Source of the DNA: Artocarpus heterophyllus
Taxonomy: Eukaryota; Streptophyta; Magnoliopsida; Rosales; Moraceae
DNA length: 64,000 bases
NCBI GenBank assembly: GCA_025403435.1
Contig: CM046331.1
Location: forward strand, 32,335,893 to 32,399,892
Reading direction: 5' to 3'
Below are positions 23,098-36,179 of this stretch, piece by piece. Position numbers and translations under genes: made by a program. The notes beneath the pieces are model-generated. The model did not search any database, had not been told where the DNA came from, and saw only the letters and a list, made by a program, of their open reading frames with translations. Position 1 is the first letter of the stretch; the number at the start of each line of letters is the position of its first letter.

Positions 23098-23184
23098 TGG
23101 GCCTTATGAGCCCAAAATTTTTGCTAGGCCCAGCCCATTTTGTATAGAAAAGGGAACTCAAACTATTCCCTCCCCCTATAAAAG
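23098..23184 (+). promoter_or_regulatory. PNO1 promoter: site II cluster and TATA box
   Basis: Four TGGGCC/GCCCA-type elements lie within 40 bp (23098, 23110, 23127 and 23132), followed by TATAAAAG at 23177. Such site II elements are bound by TCP factors and are a known feature of plant ribosomal protein and growth-related genes. Here they precede a ribosome assembly gene, which fits. Confidence 0.75.
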
Positions 23185-23348
23185 CTAAAACCTCGGACGT
23201 TTTCTCTTCCTCTTTCAGTTCGGAGCCGGTCGTCTCTATCTAAGCTTCTCTATCCTCGCTGTGTCTCTCTTCCTGCGAACGCAGACGCAGAGACGACGGT
23301 TTTTGGCTTCTCCGCACTCCCAAGTCGCTTGCTTCCTTCCAACCTTCA

Positions 23349-23868
23349 GGTAATCTCTAGGTTTCTCTGGAATTTATGTTTTGCTCTGATTAGAAAAATT
23401 GAACTTTAATGTGTGATTATGTCGCTGTTTGCTAATAATCAACATTTCGGTCTTAATTTACATCGTAATTGAGATAAATCTCAGTTTTTCTTGAGAAATT
23501 TCTGTTCCTTTCAAGTTTCAAGTGCTTTCCTAGCTTAAAAAGTTTAATTTTTGATTTGTAAGTTTCTCTGTATATCATGTTTATTCATAGTTTTCCATCT
23601 CTTTTAGGCCATAATTAAGAGATTAAGATGAATGTGAATCTCCCTTTTTTTTTCTTTGAGAAATTGTCTTTTGAAATTTAATTTCTTTCTCTGTTGAAAA
23701 ATTGAGTCTTTGAGGGGAAAAAGTAAGCACTTTTATTGGCAATTTTCGGATTCGGGGAACTTTAAGAGCTAAGTTATTTTTCATTTCATTGGATTATGAT
23801 TAGTAATTCAATTAGTCTTAAATTGATTTTTTTGGATATAGCTTCTGATTGTATATTTGTATCTAGGT
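23349..23868 (+). other. 5' UTR intron of PNO1
   Basis: CAACCTTCAG|GTAATCTCTAGG gives a donor at 23349, and TATTTGTATCTAG|GTCTTGG gives an acceptor ending near 23868. The stretch is T-rich like a plant intron and lies between the TATA-led leader and the ATG at 23910. Leader introns often raise expression in plant housekeeping genes. Confidence 0.7.
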
Positions 23869-23909
23869 CTTGGAGAAACTTCTGTTGAACCAAGCTCAAT
23901 TTGAAAAAG

Positions 23910-24569
23910 ATGCAGTCTAATGAAGCTGGTGCAATGGAAGTTGAAGCAGTTCCATCTGTGGCTGGAACTTTGCCACCGAAACCGCAGTTTGAGCCTCTAA
24001 AGGCTCATGAGATGTCGGACGGCCGAGTACAGTTCCGTAAGGTCTCAGTCCCACCACACCGCTACTCCCCTCTGAAGAAGGCGTGGATGGACATCTACAC
24101 GCCGGTATATGAGCAGATGAAGATTGACATCCGCATGAACCTCAAGGCTCGTAAGGTGGAGCTGAAAACGAGACCGGACACACCTGACATCAGTAACCTG
24201 CAGAAGTGTGCAGATTTCGTCCACGCCTTCATGCTCGGTTTTGACGTTGTGGATGCCGTCGCGCTTCTCCGTTTGGATGAGCTCTATGTTGAGTCATTTG
24301 AAATCAAGGATGTTAAGACGCTTCGTGGAGAGCACTTGTCCCGCGCCATCGGAAGATTGTCGGGTAAAGGGGGTAAAACTAAGTTTGCCATTGAGAATGC
24401 TACAAAGACAAGGATAGTGATTGCTGATACAAAGATTCACATACTGGGTTCTTTTGCGAATATTAAAGTTGCAAGGGATTCACTTTGCAGCCTAATTCTA
24501 GGTTCCCCTGCTGGGAAGGTGTACTCTAAACTAAGAGCAGTTACTGCTAGATTGGCAGAGAGATTTTGA
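23910..24569 (+). CDS. PNO1: RNA-binding protein PNO1, 40S assembly factor
   Basis: PNO1 (Dim2/Rrp20) is a KH-domain protein that binds pre-18S rRNA in nucleolar and cytoplasmic pre-40S particles and works with the Nob1 nuclease. The 219-residue product runs from MQSNEAGAMEVEA to ARLAERF and is close to full family length. The conserved block SPLKKAWMDIYTPV and a KH fold with SGKGGKTKF (about residues 151-159) are present; the N-terminal ~40 residues are acidic and variable, as usual. The coding region has no intron. A 5' UTR intron is likely from GT at 23349 (after CCTTCAG) to AG at 23867. The start is the first ATG after that acceptor. No damage is seen. Confidence 0.95.
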   Translation: MQSNEAGAMEVEAVPSVAGTLPPKPQFEPLKAHEMSDGRVQFRKVSVPPHRYSPLKKAWMDIYTPVYEQMKIDIRMNLKARKVELKTRPDTPDISNLQKCADFVHAFMLGFDVVDAVALLRLDELYVESFEIKDVKTLRGEHLSRAIGRLSGKGGKTKFAIENATKTRIVIADTKIHILGSFANIKVARDSLCSLILGSPAGKVYSKLRAVTARLAERF

Positions 24570-25900
24570 TTTTGATTTTGATTATACATTTTTCTTATAT
24601 TGTGGGGATCCTGAGTGATGAAAATTTTGGGTGAAAACTTATTTTATTGTTGGAGAGATTGATATTGGAATGGTTTTAACTTAATGTTTACATTCTTGTG
24701 TTTTGGGACTGATAGAAGGGATGTAGAAAGGAAAGGAAAGATATAAAAAATAAAAATGAAAAGAAAAAATGTTTAAGATAGAATATGAGATGGATAGAAT
24801 CATAGAACGGAAAATTGCTTTAATGAAATTTTTTGATAAAATGAGATTGAAAGATAACATAGTTGGGGCTGTTTGGTATTGCTTTCAAAATAGACAAAAA
24901 TATTTTTATTTTCAAAAACAAGAATTTACAAAGAGTTGTGTTGGGGTGTTTTTAAATTTTTTTTTTTGAAAGGTATGCTAAAACATTTTTAAAAATTTTG
25001 AGAACAAAAACAAACGGGTCAATATACTGTTTGGTATTAGAGGTCTAAATTGGTCAGGAGAGATATTACTGTTTTTTTAACCAATTGGAGATTTGACATC
25101 AAGCTTTTATTTAAACACATGGAGATAAGTGCTAATGGCTATCACATGTAGCATTGCCTTTGCTTCTTATTTATGATCGCCACTGCTTTTGCAGCTAAAC
25201 TATTTTTCAGAGGTCAGGGCTTTTATATATTTAAGAAAAGAATGATTTAGTGATTTCATATCTACAATTTTATTACGATCTCTATTCCACTTATGGACGG
25301 ACGGAAGAGTGGAGGTCCGACAAAGTTTTTAGTCCACAATCCTTCTGGAAATATAGTTCCAAATCAAAAGGTTTTAATTCGGAGCAACTTTTTCACAATA
25401 TTTTCACATAAAATTTATGTTGTTATAGTGTCTTAGGTTACCATTCGCTTTAACTATGTTCTAAAATAGACTTTCTATTTTTCTTTCTTTTTCCTTTTTC
25501 TTTCCCATCAAAAACGACTTCATAGCTCATTTTTTCCGTTGACAAAACCTCTCTTTTCCCCTTTTCCATTTAACAAAAGACAGAGGGCCTGTGAAAGTTG
25601 GACATGACTTTGTCACGAAAATTTGTGGGCTCCGATTTGTGAAGATAAATTTACGAAAGGTAGGAGGCATAGAGGAAAAAGGGAATGAAAAACTAACTGC
25701 AAATAAAGAAGGCTAGTGAAACATAAATCATTTGAATTGCAATTCTCGTTCTCGAGGAGTATACATGATTGAACAGAATGTTAACCAAGGTATTTGATTT
25801 CTTTCAAAATGTAAATTCCTCATTGAATTACTCCAATGATCCCAATTAAAGCATTATTCGGACAAGAAATGATCAAAGGCTATATATTGTGGGCCAACAT
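24570..25900. other. Convergent 3' region between PNO1 and DDI1
   Basis: Holds the two 3' UTRs and AT-rich spacer. Repetitive fragments are present (TTGGTATTG... near 24873 and 25030), but no coding sequence or clear transposon ends were found. Confidence 0.5.
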
Positions 25901-28900
25901 TCAGCCCCCAAAAAGAAATGAAGCGGCCTGTTCTTCCTTTCCATTGAACAGCTTGAGAGCTTGAATGACTGCTTCTCTTCCAAAGCCTAGCTCGACAAGC
26001 TTTGAAACTTTGGCTTCGAAATCGGATCCCTGCAGCCACGCGGTTATTGAATTGAATCTTAGATTAGATGGTTTCTAGTCATCGCCAAACTTGTATCAAT
26101 CATTGAGTTCCTTAAGTAAACAATAGTGATAAACACGCAAATGAAGTAAGCACAAATTAAAAAGTACTTTACCTGAGTCGAGCCACCAGGAGCAGCAGTT
26201 CCTGTAACCAACATGAAAAAAGAAAACGCAATGGGTTCATTTGGGAAATCAGTTAGAACTTGTAGTTGGAACCTAAACGCTATAGCATAAAAGAGCTTTA
26301 TACTATAGCAAATTACTGTAGCATGTGAGAACTTTACATTGTAACAAACTAAATTTGTTTTTTAAACGGGCTTCCCAAACAAAGTGAATGTTAAACTTGA
26401 GACAGAATAAAATGATTACGCATTGAAAGATATGACATGCCAAGACGGCAAAGATTTGCATCCAAGAAAATCAACGTATTACATGGATTGTGTACGTTTT
26501 GCATACTAAATGAAGGTCAACTATAAGCTCTTTTTTTTATTCTTTTTGAGACGTTAAAAAACTAACCCGAAGACTGGCCTCCTGGTGATACATTTTTACT
26601 GCCTCCTACTGTTCCTGATGTGACCTGAAGAGCAAAAACAAGAGCTTAGTAATATTTAACTAAACTTGGATCCTATTGTTATCACTAAATGCATTAAATA
26701 AGCAGCAGCATAATTATGTCCTTGGGCAACAAAACATCAAGAAAATTCAGTAAAACATAGAAAACTTGTGATATACTCACGGGGGTTTCAGAGCTGGATG
26801 CTTCCTTGGAATGCCTTTCTTCGTCTAGAAAACGTGATGGAATGTCCTTTTCTGAAAATAGACCATGTCATATCATTTTCTCTTTTAAAAAGCTTGACTA
26901 TATAAAAGAATTCTAGAGATTGAATGAGTTGCCAAATAAATAAAACGGCTGCCCCTGCACATGAACATTGGAATACAGTATCATGCATCGATAGTAATAC
27001 AAACCTTGCAAAAATGGTACAGAAACTTCTCCTCCGCCAACTCTCAAGACATTTTCTTTCAAATCTATAATGCACTGAAGACATGAGAGACGTTAGTATT
27101 AAAAACTATAAACCATCTAGATAGATAGGTACTGTTTTGTTATGGACCAACGACACTACCTGGTGCTTACGGAGCATGTCCAACCCAAAGAGAAATTCCA
27201 TATTGGGGGAATCAAGTACCAAGAAAGAGCAAGAGTAAAATATATTCCCTATCTAGAAAACAAACATGCAGTAGTGTAGGCTGTTAGACTTTGCATTATA
27301 GATGATGAAGAAATATACAACAGGAATAAGAAGTCTTTATTGAGAGGAAAAGGTTAAATAGCCTTGTCTGTTGAGTATTTTTTTAAACCCAAGAATAAAA
27401 TATCTTATTATCAGTATCATAAACTAAATTGAGCTGGTATATATGTTACCTTAATTGGAGCTACATGAATTCTACCCAATATCTCTGATTGACCAACACC
27501 ATGAGCAATGCCCTTATAACGTTGATCCATGAGCCTCAACAACCTGCAGATACCATGCCCATGATAAAAAAATAGGTCTTCCTGATCCTGATCAAACTCT
27601 TTATACACAATTTTTTCCATTAAAAGTAAAATAGATTACAGGAGGGAGATAGCTGCATAAATCTTTTGAGCAACAAAGTTACCTCCCTGTTACAATAGAA
27701 CTACCTACAACAATGATCTTAAAAAATTGAGCAAATAAATTAACAGTACTAACAAAATATTCAACAAAAAAACTTACAGAACCTGATTGTACGCCTGTTT
27801 TTCTCCTAGATATCACTCACTAAAAGGATTTTCTTTTCATTATTTAAAAAAAAAAAATTACAGAACCACAACCCTTTTTCTCCTAGATAGCACTCACTAG
27901 TGGTCTAGAGCATCAAAAGCACAAAACTAATACAAAAAGCCGTTTGTAACTGCTGATTAGAAGTGTCGGATTGACCTCCCAATTGCTGATTTAAGTAAAA
28001 ATTATTGTAGAATATAAATAATGAAGCAGTGGATATGCAAGATATATTTAACTTGTCCTCCAAAACTTATAATTAAAAAGGGAAGAAAAGAGGAGTTCTA
28101 TCGCAGCAAAGATCAACATAATAGTAATGTCTAATTAATTAATCGTCTCGATGATTAGAATGCAGACAGGTAAAATAGATAAAACATAAAGCTCATACCC
28201 ACAACGCTCAGCACAACTTTTTGAAATAATTGTTGACTGAGCTCCACTATCAACAAATGCCTGAAACAAAAAATCAATAAATAAATAAGCCTTCAGCTAT
28301 AGTACAGAAACAAAAAAGTATTAGACGCCCACAAGAATCTGAACTAAATTCTTTGTGCAATCAAACCCAAGAAATATGGATGTCCAAGAACTTGCAGAAG
28401 GTGACACAAGCAACAAAATTGACAGTACAAACTCGTATCATATTATATCAAATTGAACTGAAGCAAAAAGAAAAAGAGCACTAATACCCTTAGCCATTTT
28501 AAACTTCCAGTTACCTTTAAAGGTACTCCATTAACTTCCATGTCAACGTACAACATAAACTGAAGATTTCATGAAACATTTCAGTCACTTAAAAGGCAGA
28601 GAGAGAGGAGGGAGGGACAAAAAAGAGTGGATAAAGTTGAACATTATACATACCACCCTTGCAAAAGCTTCTGGGTTATGTTCCAGTGCAGCTGCCCAGT
28701 TTTCATCAATTCCTTTCTGCAAAAGTCTAGAAATATTAAAACTATTCACATTTGAAAATATGTATTTTATATATGCTTTGGTTATTCAGGATTAGTAATT
28801 TGATTAAAGGAAAAATGGAGTCGTATTAATCAAGTACAACTTTAAATTAAAATTTCCTGCTGTACACACATTTCAATGCACGTGTGCCTGTATATGCACA

Positions 28901-31289
28901 CGTACAAAAGCACATGTGCCTGTATATGCGCACGTACAAAAAGAAAGAACAATCACCTGGCGTATAGCAGCTTCAATCTTCTTTTGAGCTTCAACATCAA
29001 AAGGATCTGCATAAAGAAGGGCCTACATAACATAATAACAGAAAATACAGGTAAATTTTCAGTCTCGTCAATTTCAAAGTTTAAATCAATTCTAGCACAA
29101 TCATGTACACTTTACAGAGGAAGGGCTATGGGGTTAGAAAGTATAATTATTAACATAAGAGTTAAGGCGGCAATATATTTTATGGTTGAAAATGGAAAAT
29201 TTTCTTTAAAAACACATAAAAAATAGGAATTATATTCGATATGGAAAAGCATTAATGGAAAGGCCAAGGAACAGAAATTGAGAGAAGATGTAGACAAAAA
29301 AGGACAAAAAAAATCCAGAAGGCCACTAACCATCTCCTCTTCTTGTTGACGCCGATATTCAGACCTTTGGCGATGACGCTCTCGTAAAAGGTCCTGCACT
29401 CTATTGAGATTGTCCCCAACAATAGCTTGTGCCAATTCAGGATCATTCTGTGAAACAGGGGTGAAAAACTTTAACAAAGAGTTCATAATTTGAAAATGAC
29501 AGCATTGGAATTAGAAGGACAAGGGGAGGGCCTGCATTGGATCTAGTGAAACATCATAAATTGATGTAGAGACTAGGCTCGATGCGACAGGGTTCTTGTT
29601 CAAAGCACTTAATTAATGTAAATAGCTTCAAAACCAAAGTCAAACCAAATAAAGGCATAGACAAAGGACACCACCAGTTACCTGAAACAGTTGTGCTAGC
29701 AAATTAGAATCACTTCGAATTTGCCTCTGGAAAGCTTCAGGGTTCACAGCAGAACCATCTGGATTCAACCCAAGATCGTTGGTAGAGCCACTGAAATCAT
29801 TTGAATTTCTAACAGTTAAATGAAAAGGCAGAAATACAGCCACATGGAAAAAAAAAATACAGGATTTCAAAGGCAGCAACAGGAACACCAAAATGCGTTG
29901 TTTTATGTCAACAGATTACAGACAAAGAAGCTTATTTGGTCCACAGATCATTAACTTTCGAAAACAAAGAGGTTCAAATTTGCCCCTTTTCTCAAGGTTC
30001 TATGACAAAACTAGATGAGAGAAATAAGAGAAGCATACCCAGATGAGACGCTGGACACACGGTTTCTCAGGCAAACACTACAATGCATAGGTTTAGATCA
30101 ACAGACTGTAGACTAAGACCCAGCAAATCATGGAGTTAGGAAACAAAAGTGGTTCAAGTTTGTCCCTTTTCTTGAGATTCCATAACAATCGCATAATATA
30201 AAGCATACCCAGAAGTGGCATTTGATACCATCGTGAAAAAATGAACACCTTTATACCAATACAAGACCATTTCTCAGACTAATACTAAAGTGCATGGTTT
30301 TAGATCAACATATTATCAAATAAAAAGCTTATAAAGTGCACAAATTATAGATTATAGAAAACAAAAGGAGTTAAAGTTCCCTCATTTATCAAGTCCCTAT
30401 AACAGAGTAACAATCAAATGATTTAAGTCCTACCCAGAAGTGGCATTTGATACCATCATGACCAAATCATCGTCTTTAACACCAATAGCACTTAGTTTCT
30501 CAGAATTCCTAATCTCCCTGCCATTAAGGAGCAGCTGCTGTTGCTGAAGTGGTACCTGCGTCTGCTCACGTCCGCCGAACAATTATAAAAAGATCAGCAT
30601 TCAAATCCCAAACTTTCTTTAAGCTACATAATGACCTGAGTCTTGAAGTAACATCACAAATGACATATCTAAAGAGAAGTTACGAATCCATTGTTTCTCC
30701 AGCAAAAAAATAATAATAAAAAAAAAAATTAGAAGTTATGTCAAAGGGTAAAACAGTTCACTCTTAGCAATAAACAAATACATAAGTAAACAAATAAAAA
30801 ACAAATATTTTGCTTGTCAAACAAACATCAAATCCCCAATCTTTCTCAAAGCCACACAATGATTTTAGCATGACAAATAACATACTAAAAACATTTATAA
30901 CAAATTCTCGCAATTTTTAATCCCCAAGCTTACCCAGATTAACCAAAAAAAAAAATCTTTCCCCATGTCCTTAGATTCTTCACGTCACCAAAAAGGTAAA
31001 CATTTTTCACTAAAAAAATGAATTTAGAAAAGGACAAAAAAATAAAATTAAAAATTAATAAAAATCTTACCTCCACCTCAAGCAGTGCTTTTACGTTCTC
31101 AACCTAAAAAACAATTAACGAAACACAAAATCAACGCCAGGCCTTAAAATTTGAAACATTTAATCGAAAAGCAAATAGAAATTGAAGAACAGAAACAGAT
31201 TAAAAGGGGGAAAAGGGAATTACAGTCTCATGAGGATCGACATCTAAGCTGACGATCTGCTCGTCGGTCGTCATTACGGTGATCTTCAT
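25901..31289 (-). CDS. DDI1: DDI1-like protein, UBL-retropepsin-UBA
   Basis: A ubiquitin shuttle and aspartic protease acting with the proteasome. Sixteen exons, 410 aa: 31289-31224, 31103-31071, 30561-30434, 29790-29682, 29447-29331, 29022-28957, 28716-28654, 28559-28515, 28260-28199, 27543-27450, 27252-27160, 27074-27005, 26851-26781, 26624-26567, 26201-26173 and 26029-25901. All junctions are GT-AG and keep frame. Domains: N-terminal ubiquitin-like (MKITVMTTDEQIVSLDVD, residues 1-75); DDI helical region rich in Arg/Gln/Glu; a retroviral-type protease with catalytic DSGA in AFVDSGAQST (exon 9); and a C-terminal UBA (KLVELGFGREAVIQAL). The length matches plant DDI1. Intron 3 holds tandem partial copies of the end of exon 3. 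It is divergent from TFB1. No defect in the coding exons. Confidence 0.93.
26236..26388. repeat. MITE-like insertion in a DDI1 intron
   Basis: Between exons 14 and 15, TTTGGGAAATC on the left faces GGGCTTCCCAAACA on the right as an imperfect inverted repeat. Inside are CTATAGCA / ACTGTAGCATGTGAGAAC motifs shared with the MITE in PEX5 intron 1 (51989-52162). Confidence 0.45.
29885..30445 (-). repeat. Tandem partial triplication in DDI1 intron 3
   Basis: The exon 3 end, seen as TACCCAGAAGTGGCATTTG at 30431, recurs at 30207 with 26-27 matching bases, and a shorter version (TACCCAGATGAG) recurs at 30037. Between them the intron text repeats too: TTTCTCAG..., TTTAGATCAACA, AAACAAA...GGTTCAA and CTTTTCT..AG. 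The unit is about 170-224 bp. Extra donor-like sequences are therefore present downstream of the real one. Confidence 0.8.
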
Positions 31290-32764
31290 CTTTCTCTCTC
31301 TCTTCCTCGGGATTTGTGTCTTTCTCCGTAGGAATTTCTGCGCCCAAAATGACTCTCCGGAAGAGTTTATCAACTCAGCTCGTAGTCTTAGTCTGCAAGG
31401 AATTTGGTTTTTATTTTTTCTTTTTCATTTTTTTAAATATGAAAGTTCCGTTGCGGCCAAAAGAAAATTCACAATACCTATTTTTTTGGAGGGTTTTTTT
31501 TTTTTCTGTATTTTGAATTGTAATTAAGGAGAGACAAAGATCTAAACTAAACGTGGTTAATTGTTGGAGACGATAACGAAGGTGTTAACTTGAAGTTGGA
31601 ATTAAAAATTATGGTATTTAAAAGTTCTATGTTATAGTATATATAAAATTTTATATTATAATAAATTAAACTTTATTTCTTAACGTCTTTGTCAAACTAA
31701 GCTAATAACAATGTCATATGGACCTTTCTAGTATTTAGCTACAGTTTAGAGGTCGATTTAACAAACACCGAGTATTATTTGTCAATTTCATTATTGCCAA
31801 CTGTAAAGCACAAAGGCAAAGAGAGTATCTAAAAATCAGATTAAAACTTAAATATTATAATACATAAAAAAAAATTTTACTGTAATATATTTTAACTTTA
31901 TATTATAGTATATTTTAAGTTTATATAGTAGGATAAAAGAGTTTTACGCTCGCTCTCAAAATTTTGACACAAGTCTATCATTAACTTTCAGTATTTATTA
32001 GCCAAAGCGTAGACTTCTTCAGAAAGGATCTGATTTTTTGATATCTATTAAAAAAAGTAATCGTAAGAAAGAAAATTTAAATAAAAAAGTCGATTCTTTT
32101 GAGGCTCAAAAATTATTCAGGCCCTTTTTATTTTTTTTCATAATTTTTAAAAATATTTTTGTATATATTTTGAGATAAAATTTTAAAAACACTGTTAATA
32201 TAATTTTTTTAAAAAAATTATTTTTTAAAACAAAAATATTTTCACTTACTTTAAAAACAATATAAAATTACACTTAATTTTAAAGTCTTTTTTTCATCCT
32301 GAGTTTGAAGGAAACGACAAAGATTTAAACTAAACGTGGTGAATTGTTGGACACGACACCATAACGACAATGCGTTTTAATTGTCGTATGGGCCTTTCTA
32401 GTGTTGAAGCCCACTTTCATGGGCCTAAGTGAAAAATTTGATGTCGTTTTCAGTATTTTAAGGTCGTCTTCTTCCTCGTAATCTTTTTCTTATTATTCCT
32501 CGCTGTCCGTCAATATTACAGCTTTCTTTCTCTTCTCCAATCTCCATTGCTGAACAGACCAACAAAAACCCTAGCTTTCTCTATTATGGAACCTGTAAAT
32601 ACACAAATATATGAATAATTCGTATCTATTGCTCCAATTTTGACGAATTTTTGAGTCAGTTTTAGGATCAGAATCGGAATTTATTCTTTTTAGGTAAAAG
32701 ATTTTTTTTATGAAAATTGAGTTTTTTGATCTGAAAGCATTGGATTGAGGATCGTTTCTTGAAG
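31290..32764. promoter_or_regulatory. Divergent DDI1/TFB1 promoter region
   Basis: Site II elements (TGGGCC 32389, GCCCA 32409, TGGGCC 32420) and a telo-box AAACCCTA (32566-32573) lie on the TFB1 side. A block next to DDI1 (31528-31580 and 31715-31735) is repeated at 32308-32405: both copies carry CTAAACGTGGT.AATTGTTGGA and TGG.CCTTTCTAGT. In the DDI1-side copy the site II core reads TGGACC. The rest is AT-rich with no gene. Confidence 0.65.
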
Positions 32765-35700
32765 ATGGCGAGTGGAGAAGTGATTAAGCGAGCCAAGTAC
32801 AAGACTTCCGTCAAGGACCCTGGAACTCCTGGTGTTCTCAAAATGGTGATTCTCTCTTTAGTTTTTTTTTTCTCTTTTTTTAATGGAATGGTGTTTTATG
32901 AGCTTAGTTAGTGCTTATTTAAGTGGTAATTACCTGCTAATCAATGATGCTCAAGTGTTTTAATGCCTTTTTGATGCAATTCTTTATCAGCTTGATCGTT
33001 CACTTTATTTGGAAAAATAGGATGATGATTAAGTGTCACTGGTGTTTTAAGTTGTGCAATTTGATTTACTTCACTAAATGGATTTTTGGGTTCCTTTTTT
33101 ATCATTTTCTTGTAATGAAGAATGTGGAACTAAGAGATTGTAATGGCTAGAAATTATTTGTTTTGGTTGATCTGATTATGATGCATTATCCTCTTTCTTT
33201 GAATTTTATTAGTTTTGTATTTGTTTTGTCAAAAAAAAGGGGATTCTTTTTATACCTTTTTTAATAAAATTTGTTGGTTTGTGCAGAATGAAGTTAAGTT
33301 CTTATTCAAGGCTAATGATCCCACTTCTGCCACAAGGCTGGATGTGGAATTCGCCCGCATTAAAGGTACTTGTTGTTTCTTAAAACTCGTTAATATCAAG
33401 CATCGAAAGTTTCCTATGTTTCAGAAGAATGTTTAACTTTTTGTGATTTCCTTTTTTTTCTTCCCTCTTTGTTAATGTTCAGGGCATAAACACACTAAGG
33501 AGGGATCAAATAAACCCCCTTGGCTTAACCTCACCCATGATCAGGTTTCTCTCTGTAAACATCGGATTTTGTTCATGATATTGAAAGATCTTTTCTCGTG
33601 GGTTCGTTTGAGACTTTAATGTGGAAATCCAAATGTTGTGTTGTTCCAGGGTGGAAGTTACATATTTGAGTTCCAAAGTTTTGCTGATCTTCATGTGTGC
33701 CGAGAATTTGTGGGTAAATCTCAATTAATAACCAGAAAATGTCATCAATTGAACTTAATATGTAGTTATTCCAAACAATGCTACTCGCCCTGCCCAATTC
33801 TCTTTAACATCACGCTCACTTTGCATTTTCTTATTATGTGATTATTATATAATTGTATAGGAAATGCCCTTGCAAAGTCTGGAGAAGCTGCAAAAGCTGC
33901 TTCTGCGGCAAAGGTTACACCCACTATGAATGTTGCTTCTGAGAGATCTGCAGTTTCCTTTCCTGATGAGCAACTCAGCTCTTCGGAAATGGAGCTCCGG
34001 ATGAAGCTATTGCGAGAAGATAGGTAATATAATTTCCTGTACCAAGGTGATAAGAAAGCATAAATTTAAATTGCCTTCATGAAAAATTTAGGCCTTTTAC
34101 CATAAATATAAATTTACTTTACCTTTTGTAAATCAAAATCTGCATGCATTTTGGTTTAGGAGCTTGGCAGGAATGGCTGCTATGATTTGGTAATGGTTCA
34201 TTTTTTTAAACTTTCTCTTGATAGTACTAATATTATACACCCACAGCGAGTTGCAGAAACTTCATAAGCAATTTGTGATTGGTGGTGTGTTAACGGAATC
34301 TGAGTTCTGGGCAACAAGAAAGGTAAGTTGTTTTCTGAAGATGTGTGTCCAAATGTGGTGTTGTTTTCCCCATTGCTTATGAAATTCAGCTTCCTTTGAA
34401 AGGATGTGATATAGTGTTTTTCTTTTTGGGGGGGAAAATATATTTACAGAAATTGCTTGATGGAGATAGCCAAAGAAAGTCAAAACAAAGGGTTGGCTTT
34501 AAAAGTACGATGATATTAGACACTAAACCTATGGCTGATGGTCGGGTAGAATCTCTGTCTTTTGCTCTCTCTATTGCTATCTTATACTTGCATTCCATTA
34601 AGAATTTAATTATGCCACTTTGGTGCCATAATGATGAAATTATTCCCATGCACATGTTTTGTAGAAAAATGTCTCTTAGTTCATCACTATTATGTTATTT
34701 TCTTATACTTTTGGACTGATTGTTCTTTTTTTTTTTTTTGGTTCAAAGACGAACAAGGTTACATTCAATTTGACACCGGAGATCAAATACCAGGTATGTC
34801 TGTTTAGTTCTTTCTTTGGTTTTCTAATCTTGAAAATTGTTTAGGCATTCAAAAAGCTGGTGATGGTACATCTTTTCTTTTTTGTGCTTCTTGTATTGTT
34901 GTTGAATTATAGCTCTTTTCATCTTTCAGATTTTTGTTCTGAAACCAGCTGTTCACCAGGCTTTCCTTAATCTTGTTCCCAGGAAGGTATTGCGGATGTT
35001 GATGCAACTTCTTACATTATCATATGCTTATTGTTGTTTTTGCCCTTATTTGTTTTGTTTAAGGCCTAGGTACTTCACGTGATAACTCTAAAGGCATGCT
35101 TTGATATTTTCTTGGTCTGTGAGTATTAGATGACCGAAAAGGACTTTTGGACAAAATATTTTAGAGCTGAATATCTCCACAGTACAAAGAATGCTGTTGC
35201 AGTCGCAGCAGAGGCTGCTGAAGATGAGGAACTTGCCATTTTCTTGAAGGGCGACGATATTTTGGCAAGAGAAGCTCGCAGGAAGGTGATCCTTTAAAGT
35301 GATTTTTCGTTCCCTTTTCTTTTATCCTTTCTAATATTTCTGCTCCATTCATCTTTTATCATTTTAATATGTAGCTTTTTTGTCCTTATTTGTTATTTCT
35401 TGTTCTCAGATCAGACGGGTTGATCCTACGTTGGATATGGAAGCAGATCTAGGGGATGATTACACTCATCTTCCCGTAAGTGGTATCAGATCATTTTTCA
35501 ATATACTTTTAGAAGTTTCTTCTACTCTCTCGGTTGATATTTTCTATGAATACTTTCCTTTGGTTTATGGCTGGCCTAGTTATAAAACATAGTTAAGGGA
35601 CTTAAGAATAGTAAAATAAATTGAGTTTGGAGTTACTTACTAAAAGAAAGAACGGAAAGTGAGTTTGGACTTTGCATTTTGTAATGGCTTACATGTATAT

Positions 35701-36135
35701 AAAAGAGGTGAAGCCAAGTTTTGAATTTTATTTGGCATTTAAAGTTGCTTCTGTTCATATGTTTTAATATTTGGATGGAGAGAAATGCAAGGATCTTTGA
35801 GGGTCAGGAGCTGCAGCCTTAGACATTTTTGAAAAGGCTAAATTATCAGCTTCTTTATGGGCTCCAACGGATAAAGCGTTTAAAGCATTTCCTTTTTCTC
35901 TGTTAGTTCTCAATTGGAAGGATGATATTGGGCAATAGGGTTAGTACGGGATGGTTCTGAAGTATTTAGTTGGTAATTTTGGGCCGTAGTTCTTGTTTTT
36001 GTGATCTTCTTTTTGCTAGTTTTTGTTCTCTTTTTTTTCTTCTTGTCCTGAGGATTCCTCATCCTCAGTATTGTTTTGATCCTTCTTCTTTTTTGTTCAT
36101 TATTTCAATAAAAGAAGCATTTTCTTATATAAAAA

Positions 36136-36179
<44 letters not shown>

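Noticed and set aside
24208..24417. Overlapping frame in PNO1
   Set aside because: Alternative frame of the conserved KH-protein gene.
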